DNA of 64,000 bases from Xanthostigma xanthostigma (GCA_963575645.1 OY754466.1:18268001-18332000), one strand, 5' to 3'; shown: positions 1 through 10,032, counted from the first letter of the stretch. The notes: generated from the sequence alone by a model not told the origin. Made by a program: numbers and translations.

Positions 1-141
1 TAGGTCATTGTACGTTTAGTGTTGACAAATTCAATTATGTTTATCTGAAAATAATGCAAGAAATTGATATTGTTTTCCTAGTTTTAATTGGTTCAGATCT
101 TAGATCTTTATAAATATTTTTATTGGATTTATACAAACACT

Positions 142-499
142 AGCGGTACGCCCTGTTTCACCCGGGTGTAAAATAACCAATGGGGGAGAGGGAGGAACAT
201 GAGTACCTACTTACAATCTTAGTTACCGAGATGAATGTTGTGTCCAAATTTCATATGATGATCGAAGTTACCGTTCAAAAGTTTTTATCGAACGGACAAA
301 TTTTGAGTTACATTTTGCAACATTTTTCATTGATGCTCCGCTCCTATTGATTGTAGCGTGATATTGTATAGCTTATAGCCGTCCTCGATAAATGGACTAT
401 ATCCAACAAAAAAAATTTCAATTCGAACCAGTAGCTCCTAAGATTAGCGCGTTCAGCCAAACCAAACAAACTCTTCAGCTTTATATATTAGTATAGATT
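142..499 (+). repeat. LINE-type terminal fragment
   Basis: The block opens with a CTAGCGGTACGCCC...CACCCGGGTG head. It closes with a tail reading AGTAGCTCCTAAGATTAGCG, then CAAACAAACTCTTCAGC and a TATTAGTATAGATT end. This head and tail arrangement is typical of dispersed insect retroposon fragments, probably RTE-like LINE 3' ends; that assignment is from memory. No reading frame survives. Related pieces in the window, with opposite or mixed orientation, are near 9.8-10.0, 15.3-15.7 and 22.6-22.9 kb. Confidence 0.55.
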
Positions 500-972
500 A
501 ATTGGAAATCAATATTAGGGTTAAAAATCAATCAGCAGCCTATAGAACATTGTAAAAGTTACCGTAAACCGGAATTGCTTTGACTCTGCAGATAACTTTT
601 TGGGGTTACAATGATCGTATGATGATAAATATGTGAATCGAGCTTTCTATACAGACTACCTCACACTTGTTGCACGATTACAACAAAAACACGTGACTTG
701 TTGACTTCCTGATGCACTTTACTGCAACTGTATGCATATAATCACGTAACAAAACACTAACCTATTATGCAGTCGTCTGTTTTAACGCCATCCTTTTGTT
801 GTTTTTTTGTTTTAATGAACTTTCATTTTTTAATCTTCAGATAAAAATGAACACTCACAGAGATTTGAATTAGTCAACTTAAAGCAAATAAATTAAAAAC
901 TTGAAGTTATACTTCTTTTTCTACAACCAAAACGCTAAAATAATGTTCTCTGACAAATAACATAAACCATTT

Positions 973-1029
973 AAAATGTCTGACACCTCGAATATGTCGA
1001 ACATAGGTATTCGAGGTGTCAGACATTTT
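973..1029. repeat. perfect 22-bp hairpin
   Basis: Positions 973-994 are an exact reverse complement of 1008-1029, with a 13-nt loop. The stem reads TGTCTGACACCTCGAATA within its A/T ends. It could be a pre-miRNA-like or siRNA-producing hairpin, or the remains of a tiny foldback element. The loop-proximal sequence AATATGTCGAACATAGG resembles AATATGTCGGACATAGG at the left end of the short element at 42542, which favours a mobile-element origin. No target duplication is evident. Confidence 0.8.
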
Positions 1030-2339
1030 TGGTTGAAGTTTTTAAGCTATCCAATTAAAAAAACAAATAAATTTTTACATATTCATGTCCAACCGACATC
1101 TTTCGGAAAATTTAGAGGGAAAACGCCCCAAAATCAAGAAAAGTCATAGAGGAAATAGGTGTCAGACTAGGCAAATGAAGCCATATACAAAGTTTGGGGA
1201 GAGTATGTGTCAGTAAAATTTTTACGCAACATACCAAATTTCGAGTCTTAGAATCGTTGTGTAAACAACGATGTGTCTACGATCTCGGCAATTTTCAAGT
1301 CCACTTTGGCAATCGATCTATGCAATTATTGTTGATTTAATTCCGTTCTTCTTCGATGTTTTTTTTATGGAAATACTGGTAAATAAACCTTGACTCATAA
1401 ACCTAGATTGACGTTTTTTTTCGTTTATGCAGTTGTCATTATTTTTCGTTAGAAGTCTCGGAATATCTAACCGCGAATATACTCTTGTTGTCAATCAAAC
1501 TATGTAGAAATTTGTGAATGCTCTTTGTTTTATTGCCTTCTTAATCGAATTTATACAGGGTGTTCAAACGATCTCAAACCATGGAATTTTCTTTCGTTCA
1601 CGATAACTTTTGCAAAAATCCACCAATTAGGGCTACTCGATGGGTTGGCGTTATGAACAAATGTGACGTTTTTGCATGGCCTACTGAGTCCGTTTATGCA
1701 GTTAGCGCATCAATACATGACATAACAAAACACTGGATGTTTTTTTTTAAACTTTCGAAGTTTTTCTTTAAAAAATAACGGGTTGATTAAAAAATAAGTT
1801 CGAACGAAAGTTGTTGGGTTCCGAGGGGGAAATCGTTTACAATACCCACCTCCACCACAATACAGTGTAAAGGATACCCGTTTTGCATTGTCTCATTGCT
1901 TTGCCGCTCGATCGAGCGAATCGCACTATAATGACAAACTAATATACTATTTTAGTACCTTTCTATTATGTAATGCAACTGTTTTTTTTTTTGTTTCAGG
2001 TATGAATTCCAGTCCGTTACCTAATAAATATGGAAATGTAAGTCCTGAAAAAAATTGTTATCTTTCAATGATTTCTTCTCTAATTAATTAATTAATAAAT
2101 AATGATTATTAGGTATGCAATTATAAAAAGATAAAAGCAGCAAGAATAATTCCGGTTTGGTTATTAGGAGGCAATAGTTGTGTCGATCGTTGAAGTGTTG
2201 TAGACATTTTTAAAATTTAATTTTGAAGATATAATTTATAACTTTACTGGTTTTCGTTTGTTGCTGTTACGTTCAACAGATGGACTGTTTTACAGGCCTT
2301 TTAAATTTCTACACTTTTTCTATAGAAAGCATTCATATA
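1030..2339. other. AT-rich DNA, no gene seen
   Basis: Only short chance frames occur here. They contain homopolymer runs and no recognisable domain. No repeat ends were found. Confidence 0.6.
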
Positions 2340-2347
2340 TCTTATAC

Positions 2348-2642
2348 CAGGGGTGGCGAACCTATGGTACGCGTGCCACCGGTGTTACGCGACAGATCAT
2401 TATTGACACGGCATTGATTGAGGTGCAAAATCGAAATAATTAAAAATATGCTAGATGCCGGAAAAAAAATTGACTTTCACCAATACGAAAAAATTTCATG
2501 GCGCTCAGTGAAATTATTCTTTTCAGCTATGTTTGATTCATTTCTTTGACAACTAATTTTTTTTGGTTGCACGTCATGGCTACATTAAAAAATTTTGAAA
2601 AAAAAAGTTGGTACGTTGCTGTAGAAAGGTTTGTCACCCCTG
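2348..2642. mobile_element. hAT-type MITE, 8-bp target duplication
   Basis: The element begins CAGGGGTGGCGAACCT. It ends with the reverse complement of CAGGGGTGACAAACCT, the usual form of hAT terminal inverted repeats. It is flanked on both sides by the perfect 8-bp duplication TCTTATAC (2340-2347 and 2643-2650), which fixes its borders. At 295 bp, with no transposase frame, it is a non-autonomous element moved by a hAT transposase supplied elsewhere. The perfect duplication suggests a fairly recent insertion. Confidence 0.9.
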
Positions 2643-2650
2643 TCTTATAC

Positions 2651-3396
2651 CGTTGAGGCAGCGTTCGGCCGTTTTTTCGTCGACTTACGTTGCAAATTTG
2701 GTCTCCACGAAAAGCGCTTTTATTTTAACGCGAGAAGATATAGCCCATGCCCATTTTAAAGGTGCATTCTAAATATTGGTAAAAAAATTGACTAGTTTCG
2801 GGGATTACTCCCTACATCTTAACTTACAAACATTACCTCTTTATTGGTATAGATAAAGAATTCTCTTCTTCTATTTTTTATGATACCTTAGCTTAGAATA
2901 GAAGAGTGTTAAATGACACATGCGTGCAATTTTATTGAACCGATAATCGCACTTTACATATTGTTGATTTGACCAGCGATTTCTAGATGGCAATGGTAGT
3001 TTCGATCGCTGCAAGGGCACTTGAGAATAGAACAGTCTGTATAGGTAGTGTATACAGTAATACAATATCTAATTATAATTTATCTCGGTGTTATTAACGA
3101 TCCACTCAACTATAAATATTTGTATTTTCAAGAACAGTAAACAGGAAATTCTATCCGTGATTAAATAGTAATAAATCGTTAACACATTTGAAAATTATTG
3201 TTTCATTGATAAAAGGGCGTCGCGCAGACAAAAATCTTTCACTGACGATATGCAATCCACAATTGTGTCCTTCCAGGGGGAGGCGTATAAATAAAATAAT
3301 TTTTAGACGTAGTAGGTAAAAAATCGCAAAAAGTATTTGAAGAAGTATATTTTTCAACGAGAAAAAATAGAATCAGATCATAGTTTGTAATGCATT
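2651..3396. other. spacer without identifiable content
   Basis: This AT-rich stretch lies between the hAT MITE and the Sola-like transposon. Its minus-strand frames near 2871-3357 are short and unrecognised. No repeat or RNA signal is evident. Confidence 0.55.
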
Positions 3397-3420
3397 AGTT
3401 GAGGACTGGACATCAATAAC

Positions 3421-3600
3421 GGGCTAAGTGCAAAAAAAAAAAAAAAAAGTTAGTTTCGAAAAACCAAGCTAAGTGCCATCGCCAATACCCTATAAAGCGG
3501 GCTAAGTGTTACGACCATTATAGTAGTATCTACAGGGCTGATAAGATGGCGTGAGAGGTATGTGCCGGGCTGCTGATGAACCTATAACGGGCTAAGTGCC
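3421..3600 (+). repeat. left subterminal motif array
   Basis: Four copies of a GGGCTAAGTGCC-type motif face the same way: GGGCTAAGTG at 3421-3430 (inside the terminal repeat), GCTAAGTGCC at 3468-3477, GGGCTAAGTG at 3499-3508 and GGGCTAAGTGCC at 3589-3600. With three inverted copies at the right end they probably form transposase binding sites. Confidence 0.8.
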
Positions 3601-3727
3601 ACCGAGTTTTAAATGCTTGATTTTGACGTTTGCAACTAGAACACTGAATTCTAACCTACATTATACTTTTGATTACAACTTGTGATTGTGCCTTCAGTTT
3701 GTTATTAGTTTAACTTTTGTAAGAACG

Positions 3728-5542
3728 ATGGAATTAAACAGTGACACGGGCAAAAAAAGAAAAAAAGGTGAATCAGTTCGGGATGAACGGAAAAATCGAA
3801 GAAATGAAGGGAAACCTTATTTGAATCATAAAAACGTGATGGTGGATGGAAAAACTGAGCCTAAAGAAGAGGTATGTACAAATTATTTACTTCTAATATT
3901 ATTAATGATTATTATAATGAACATTATAAATGAAATTAATGGAGGCTGTCTTGTTTTGTTTCAGTTCAGCTGCAAATGTAAGTTTCAGTGTGTTGGCGTC
4001 CCGCATAAACAAAGACTAATTCTGTTTCGCGACTTCTATGCCCTCAAAGACAATGTGAAGCAAAACTCGTATTTGATGGGTCTGATGATAATTACGCCTG
4101 TAAAAAGAAGGCGTCATGGTCAGTATAGTGATGCAAAGAATAGCAGACGACAAGCTACGGTATATTTTTCGTTGCCTAAAGGAAATGGTGACGTAGTACA
4201 GGTCTGTAGGAACACTTTTATGCATGTTTTCGCAATAACCAAACGCAGAATCGAAACTCTCGTGTCAGCCAAAAAAAAAGGAGAAGTAGTGTTTACAGAA
4301 AAACGCGGAAATAAGACCCTAAAAGGGAAGTTCACAGCAGCAGATGTGAACCTTATTATTGAACACGTTAACTCTTTTCCAAGAGACGAAAGTCATTACG
4401 GAAGAAAAAAAAGTAGCAAGGAATATTTAAGCCAAGACTTAAATATCAGCAGGCTGTACCGTGCCTTTAAAGAAAGTAATCCAGACTCCAACATTACTTA
4501 TAAGTTTTATTATCGAACCTTTACAAAAAAATTTCCGCAAATTTCATTCCATCGACCACGCACTGATACTTGCTCTAAATGTGACTTATTATCAGCAGAG
4601 ATGTTAGCAAAACCTTGTAATAGAACAGCAAAAATTGCTTTAAAAATACACCACAAAAAAGCGGATAAAGCTAGAGAAGCTATGAAACAAGATACTATAT
4701 CATCTCAGCTTCCTACTAGTGACGTATCTATGTGTTCGATGGATCTTGAGCAAGTTTTATCTCTACCCTCTTTAACCCACGGTCAAATGTTTTATTCACG
4801 ACAACTTTCATGCTACAATCTGTGTGTCCATGTCGGTGACAACAACAAGGGGCTCATGTTTTTGTGGCACGAGGGTATGAGTGGTCGAGGCGGTAATGAA
4901 ATCGCTTCATGCCTCTTTAAGGCACTCAGTAGTCCTTTTATGAATAAACGAAAACTGACCGTCTGGTCAGATAACTGCATAGGCTAAAATAAAAATAAAA
5001 TGATGGTCGTTCTTTGGATTTATTTCACCAGTACGGGCAAATACGATGAGATAAACCATAAATGTTTGGTCTCTGGCCATTCATTTTTGTCGTGTGATAG
5101 GGATTTTGCCCAAATCGAGAAACGCAAAAGGGTTGAAAAATGTCAAGTTCCTGATGATCTGGTTAAACTTATGATGAATGCAACACCGAACAATCCCTTT
5201 GCGGTTACTCAGCTCCAACCTGAAGACTTTTTTAATTTTAAACAAGCAGCCGATTCTTATATAAAAACAACACAACTCAATATTTCCAAATGCTGTTGGA
5301 TAAAAGTAGAAAAAGCTGCACCTGGAGTCGTCAAGACAAGAACCATGTTTAATGAACTTGAAGCATGGAGCACCTGCAAGGTTCTCAAAAAAGGAGTTAC
5401 CACTAATATAATTAAGGACTTAGTTTTGCCATCACAACCGTGTGTAAGCAACTTGTCAGCTGAGAAGAGGAGAGATTTGCAACAGATGCTGCCGTATTTG
5501 AAAGAAGAAAATCGAGCATTCTTCGAAAAATTAATCAATTAA
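3728..5542 (+). pseudogene. Sola-like transposase gene, one internal stop
   Basis: The gene has two exons, 3728-3871 and 3965-5542, about 573 codons with one premature TAA at 4985-4987 (codon 389). The start is ATG 3728 in an acGATGg context. The N-terminus is Lys/Arg-rich, with a basic KKRKKGE stretch, likely for nuclear import and DNA contact. A C-x-C-x3-C cluster follows at about residues 51-57 and a C-x2-C pair (DTCSKCD) in the middle. Candidate catalytic residues are D308 (MDLEQ), D384 (WSDN) and D426 or D428 (SCDRDFAQIE). The codons after the stop continue in frame (NKNKMMVV), so a CAA Gln codon probably became TAA. This falls directly after the conserved SDNC block. The last 180 or so residues are open to the natural stop. 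I infer a DDD-type nuclease that cuts and joins the element ends in the nucleus. The superfamily name is an inference. Confidence 0.8.
3872..3964 (+). other. candidate 93-nt intron in the transposase gene
   Basis: The segment starts GTATGT after a GAG codon and ends TTTTGTTTCAG. It is AT-rich with a pyrimidine-rich 3' end. Its in-frame translation is a low-complexity Ile/Leu/Asn stretch unlike the flanking basic protein, and removing it places EPKEE next to FSCKCKFQC. It is a multiple of three with no in-frame stop, so retention would not break the frame. Confidence 0.7.
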
Positions 5543-5693
5543 AATTAATTTATATTCTTTAAAAATAAAAAAAAGGTTCAAAATCATAAAATACATGACA
5601 ATGTACATAGTTGTACTATGTTTATAATAATTATTGTAAAAATATAGTAATAAACAGTTAAAATTACTATAAAAGCTTGACACTTCTTTCATT

Positions 5694-5934
5694 GGCACTT
5701 GTCCCGTTTTTGCCGATAAAGATATTATGGCACTTAGCATGTTCGTAGTTTTTTTGATTAAAATATTATTTTTCAGACATAATAAGAAGGGAATTCAAAA
5801 AAATTTTGCAATAGTAAAATGAATCTTACCCTAGACTATAAACAAAAAAATTGGTTCAGGTTTTTTTATCAAACATTTTTTGACAAAACAAAAACAATTG
5901 AATACCTCAAAATCAACTTTTTGGCACTTAGGCC
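5694..5934 (-). repeat. right subterminal motif array
   Basis: Three copies lie in the orientation opposite to the left array: GGCACTTG at 5694-5701, GGCACTTAGC at 5729-5738 and GGCACTTAGGCC at 5923-5934, the last inside the terminal repeat. The mirror-image layout suits synapsis of the two ends by one DNA-binding protein. Confidence 0.75.
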
Positions 5935-5964
5935 ATTATTGATGTCCAGTCCTCAGTTTATGTC

Positions 5965-6325
5965 GTAACATTGTGACACGAGCGATTAGCGAGTTATAAA
6001 GTAACACGAATCATTACAGCGTTACCGTCGAGATACATACTACATTTTTTGCACGTACCTCCTATAAAATAGCTGATTTTCACATCATAATAAGTATATT
6101 TATAAGATTATTGACAATACACGTTCGGCCACATTGCAGTATCTATCTAGAGTCTTGACTGTTTTGCTTCTCTGTCATTCATATGAATTTATATGACAAC
6201 TGATAGAGATTATTAGATTGGTAAAATGGCGTTATTTTTGTTTTACTTTACGCACAAGTGCAAAAAAGGTCATTTTACTACCGTCATACAGACATGAAGA
6301 AACAGCTATTTTATAGGGGGTCATG
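5965..6325. repeat. MITE family copy 1
   Basis: The core runs from CCTCCTATAAAATAGCTG (6058) to its inverse CAGCTATTTTATAGGGGG (ends 6320), with GATTTTCACATCATAATAAG and TTAGATTGGTAAAATGGCG inside. Before the core lies an ACGAGCGATTAGCGAGTT stretch that also accompanies other copies. The related copies are at 9.42-9.76, 14.69-14.91 and 60.5-61.0 kb. Confidence 0.8.
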
Positions 6326-6966
6326 TAAAAATAATGTAAAAACTCGACAGTGTAAAAAATTGCAAATGTTGAAATGATATTATTTATATAGATTGATAAA
6401 AAAACATTATGATTATAGAATAAAAAAATAACTGCGTAGAAAGAATGAAAAATTGAAAAATAAAGAATTTATTTAAATATTTATCGATCTTTCAGATCAT
6501 TGATACCAAAAACATTTGCGGTTGACTCATTCGGGATGTCCTTGATAGTTTTTTTTATCGCGAAATTCACGTTGGATAAAGAATTAGATTATTGTCGTAA
6601 CGATTTAACTATTGTTCCTAAAAATACTTAATTTAAACGTGTTAACTGGTTACTTAAATTCGGTTAACCGGCAGATGATTTTGTACAATAATTTGCCAAA
6701 TGCAATCAAAAATGTATTTCAAATGCCGACATTTAAAAAAGTTTTGAAGCAGTTTCTAATATCAAATTGTTTTTATTCGATAAGTGATTAGGTATACTAA
6801 TTTTAATATGTAAAACTTTTATTTTTTCTTCTCTCTTGACGACTGAATATGAATATGAATGGTTTTGGTGCCAAATATATCATTCGTTGTAACTCTACTT
6901 ATCGAGTTAAAGGAAGAACGCTGTATTATCGACTGGGTGAATGTCACTTTCTAGTGACCATTGTAA

Positions 6967-7665
6967 AGGCCCCCATACACCTCGTTCTTTTTTGGCAGTT
7001 TTCATCGTCACGATAAAACACGTCGGTCAAAACCGAAGTGTATGGGCAAAAACTGTCGATGAAACACGGCAGTTTTTATATCTGCCGAATCTTGATTTTA
7101 AACACGACGTGTTTGCTGGTTGTCGTTTTAAATCGTAATGTGTGGCGCTTTCCGATAAGAATCGACGTGTTTATTCAGTGGTGCGACGTACAGCAAATAA
7201 GTCATATTAATTAAATGATTGTAATTAGTTTGAGTATTGATTTATATTTTAACCGTTTTAGTGCTAAGCAATTTTGACAAAAATAAATGAAAATTGCTAT
7301 AAACATATTGATTAATTTAGAGGAAAAAATAATGGTGTCAAATAAAACACTCTAATTTAGACAAATATCAATCAATTTTATTAATTATTTTTGCATTATA
7401 TTGTTTATTAATGTTTATTAAACATAAAATAATATCAATATTATTGTATTTTCCATCAAAGCAGATCGTATTAATGATGCCACGACTTCAGAAAAACTGA
7501 ACGAAACTACGCCTCTGTGTTTAAATTAACCGTACAGTTTTACCAGTGCGGTTAAAACTGCCATAAAAGAACGAGGTGTATGGGGATGGCCGTTGTTCGT
7601 GTTTAACCGTACAGTTTTACCCGGCGGTTAAAACTGCCAAAAAAGAACGAGGTGTATGGGGGCCA
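6967..7665. mobile_element. PIF/Harbinger-type element, duplicated right end
   Basis: The ends carry inverted repeats starting GGCCCCCATACACCTCGTTC, one base inside each border. The 3-bp duplication TAA (6964-6966 and 7666-7668) flanks them. A TWA target and GGCCC-like ends fit PIF/Harbinger. The element is 699 bp with no recognisable transposase frame. The right terminal region occurs twice in tandem, at about 7528-7586 and 7605-7663, both running from AACCGTACAGTTTTACC to GAACGAGGTGTATGGGG. Only the outer copy reaches the border. Confidence 0.75.
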
Positions 7666-8399
7666 TAATGTCAAAAATCACGACCCGTAACGCCGCGTTT
7701 ATAAATGAGCGTCGTATTAAATATATAAGTAAAGAGGTTATTAACTCAGCCCGGAAAAGGTGTATTGGGTATAAAATTCCAAGGCTGACCGTGGCGCGTG
7801 TAGAGAATGGCCCGTCGAGAACAGGCGGAAATAGTTGAGTGTTTGTTGTATTTGTGTGTTCTACACGCTCGCAGCAGCCAACTCGACTGCTTTTTGAGGG
7901 AATACCTGGAATTTTCCCACGCAATGCGACTTTTCTAATGGGCACGAATATAACACTGTTGTTTCAAGTGAAACTTTTTGGACGATTAAATCGAAAAACA
8001 CTGACACAATTGAGTGACGACGAAGTTTATAGTAACGCCATTTTATTATCTATACTGTCCGAATAGTAGTTTATATCTCTAGTTCGTAATTCATTAGTTT
8101 ATGACGAGTTGTGATCATATAGAGTTATATTAAGTAAATAGAGTACGCTAGTGCAGAGGTCGGCAACCTTTTGAGACAGAAGAACCAAAAGTTACAATTT
8201 ACAACATTTCTCATTTTTTAAAGAGCCACAAAACATTTTCGTTTCAATATTATAGTATTTGCTTATACAGTATGTAAACACGTAAGGTGCACATAGGCCC
8301 ATAGGGAAATTAACATTGGGAAAAAATGACTGGATCAGAGTGAGCCTTGAAATCTTGTTTTTCAATTTGACAGATAATATTCTTTTGCAAAATGAATGT

Positions 8400-8549
8400 G
8401 TATATGTCGCCGGGATATTGTCAAACCCGTGATATTATAATTTCACTTAGTAAAATTATAATATCACGAATCTTTGTGAATCGTGATATTGTAATTTCAC
8501 TAGTGAAATTACAAAATCACGGATTTGACAATATCCCGGCGACATATAC
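8400..8549. repeat. 150-bp palindrome with inner palindromes
   Basis: The arms run from GTATATGTCGCCGGGATATT inward and are near-perfect inverse copies, centred at 8474/8475. Each arm is itself a smaller palindrome: CGTGATATTATAATTTCACT with its inverse on the left and CGTGATATTGTAATTTCACT with its inverse on the right. The basic block therefore appears four times in alternating orientation. It sits where an intact element would encode the middle of a transposase. It may be a foldback insertion or the scar of a rearrangement. Confidence 0.85.
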
Positions 8550-8580
8550 ATACTACCGAAGAAAATATTCAAATGATTAC

Positions 8581-8763
8581 AACATAATCGGACTTTTTTT
8601 TATTAATGGGACATTAAATTCCCAAAAATACTTAAATATGGTGCAAGATCAAATAACTCCGCCTATTCGTGTTGAACCTAAAGACATTGGGTCACTGATT
8701 TACCAACGCGCATACGTCATACCAGTCAGACAATTTTTGAATGAAATGTTTCCAAACAGATGG
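8581..8763 (+). pseudogene. Tc1/mariner-like transposase remnant
   Basis: The frame reads IIGLFFINGTLNSQKYL and MVQDQITPP, then PVRQFLNEMFPNRW. In DDE_3-type transposases the same order occurs: a GPFFxxGTLN-x-YL block, a loop ending in a D-x-A-P-x-H motif, and a VRxFLNExFPxRWIG block. Here the D-containing middle is missing; only IRVEPKDIGSLIYQRAYVI lies between the two blocks. The upstream half of the protein is also absent, replaced by the palindrome. The open frame reaches 8808 but is degenerate after the RW. This is a deleted, inactive fragment. Confidence 0.7.
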
Positions 8764-9424
8764 AGTTGTTTTTTTGTTTTATTTTTGTACAAAAAAAAAA
8801 TAAAATAATGGTTTATAAGAGCTTTTTATTATTAAAAAAGTCAAGTAAAATAAAAATAAATCAAAATAAAATAGAAATCTGCAAGATTACTACGATAATT
8901 CAATAGAAATAACAATTAATGCAGTCATGGCTAACTCTGATCCAAGTATTTTTTCCCAATGCTAATTTCCCTATGTGCACCTTACGCGTTTACATACTGT
9001 ATAGGTATAATATAATATATATCCGAGACGACACGTCACGACGGGGGCGCTGCGGGTGAGACGCGAGTGGAAATCACTGAGAGATAGACATGATGCTCAA
9101 TCATGGATCGATTGGTTTATATAATAAAATAATTTTTTGTTGCGTATGGAACTGGAGAGCCACAACTTTATCTCAAAAGAGCCGCGTGCGGCTCGCGAGC
9201 CGCAGGTTGCCGACCCCTGCGCTAGTGCGTATGCTTGCCATAAGTGAGTGTCCTCAGTTAAGAGAGAAAACGCTGCAGAAAACCAGAAATTTGTTTACTC
9301 AAATCAGCATTGTTTTGCATCATTAGTTACCATAGAGATAAGAAACTGTTCTCTCTCTTAATTGCAGACACTTTTACTGCTCTCTCGCGTAGGTACTCTT
9401 GTTATATCTCTATGGTTGTGACAT

Positions 9425-9755
9425 TAAACTAAACGAGTGTCAGCGAGTTTTTCGAGTCATAATAGCATTACGTACAAGATACATACTACATTTATTGCAC
9501 GTACCTCCTGTAAAACAGCTGATTTTCACTTCATAATAGTATTTATTTTGTAATATTTTTCACAGCTCAGTTCGGCCTAGGACTGTTTATGACGACAGTG
9601 CCTATTATGAGTGTCTCTGTTGATCGGATTTAAATGGCGACTGACGGAGATATAACTATTGGATTGGTAAAATCGCATTACTTTTGTTTTGCTTCACGCA
9701 CTAGTACGAAAAAGGGTCATTTTATGAAGAGAAGCTATTTTATAGGGAGTCGTAT
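9425..9755. repeat. MITE family copy 2
   Basis: This copy has the ACGAGTGTCAGCGAGTTT lead-in, the core from CCTCCTGTAAAACAGCTG (9504) to AGCTATTTTATAGGGA (ends 9748), and the shared internal segment ATTGGATTGGTAAAATCGC. It is roughly the same length as copy 1. Confidence 0.8.
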
Positions 9756-9794
9756 AAAAATAAATTTTGAACACCTCCATGTAGTAGTATTATA

Positions 9795-10032
9795 AATGCG
9801 AAAGTTTCGATAAAATTTTGCAAGAAGACAGATTGCATCCAGAGGAAGGACATAGGCTACCTTTTGTCTCGAAAAGCCTGAAGGGAGCGAAATACGGGAT
9901 GAAAGTTTGCATGGGGAACTCATCACTTCTTAAGTTCAGGATATAAAAAATTGATATTAATGGGCCTGCACTACCGTCATCGCTGCCGTGTTTCATCTCA
10001 ATCGCGAGCGGAGCCGCGGGTAGCCACTAATG
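9795..10032. repeat. LINE-type fragment
   Basis: The order GATAAAATTTTGCAAG, AGACAGATTGCATCC, GGACATAGGCTACC and AATCGCGAGCGGAGCCGCGG then TAGCCACTA matches the fragment at 15.33-15.74 kb and a retroposon type common in Lepidoptera. The antisense of a CTAGC..CCGCGGC head lies at its right end, so the fragment is on the minus strand relative to the copy at 142-499 if the two are related. It has no intact frame. Confidence 0.6.

Larger units (their letters stand above)
3401..5954 (+). mobile_element. Sola-like DNA transposon, nearly complete
   Basis: This is a 2554-bp element with terminal inverted repeats of about 31 bp. The left end reads GAGGACTGGACATCAATAA, then CGGGCTAAGTGC; the right end is its inverse with a few mismatches. 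The 4-bp duplication AGTT flanks it (3397-3400 and 5955-5958). Inside is one transposase-like gene on the + strand, followed by AATAAA-like signals. Both ends carry extra copies of the GCTAAGTGCC motif. A 4-bp target duplication, a GAG start and three candidate Asp residues fit the Sola superfamily as I know it. The protein family is a widespread 'uncharacterized' one in animals, so a different superfamily is possible. One stop codon makes this copy non-autonomous unless it is read through. Confidence 0.85.
8266..9001. mobile_element. Tc1/mariner-like relic inside the hAT element
   Basis: The 736-bp insert starts TACAGTATGTAAACACG and ends with the inverse of TACAGTATGTAAACGCG. It has TA on both sides (8264-8265 and 9002-9003), as expected for Tc1/mariner. 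The inverted repeats extend about 75 bp inward (GGTGCACATAGGG, TTGGGAAAAAAT and GGATCAGAGT are shared). Between them lie a 150-bp palindrome and a transposase remnant. The long inverted repeats and TA duplication make the borders fairly secure. Confidence 0.8.
8154..9219. mobile_element. hAT element with nested insertions
   Basis: The left end reads CAGAGGTCGGCAACCTTTTG and the right end is the inverse of CAGGGGTCGGCAACCTGCGG, classic hAT ends. The perfect 8-bp duplication CGCTAGTG (8146-8153 and 9220-9227) flanks it. Only about 330 bp (8154-8265 and 9002-9219) belong to the hAT element; the rest is a later Tc1/mariner-like insertion. The right part is GC-richer and includes the palindromic CGGCTCGCGAGCCG. 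No hAT transposase is encoded. Confidence 0.88.

Noticed and set aside
7656-8066. Overlapping frames on both strands near 7.6-8.1 kb
   Set aside because: They begin inside the Harbinger-type terminal repeat, and no domain is visible.
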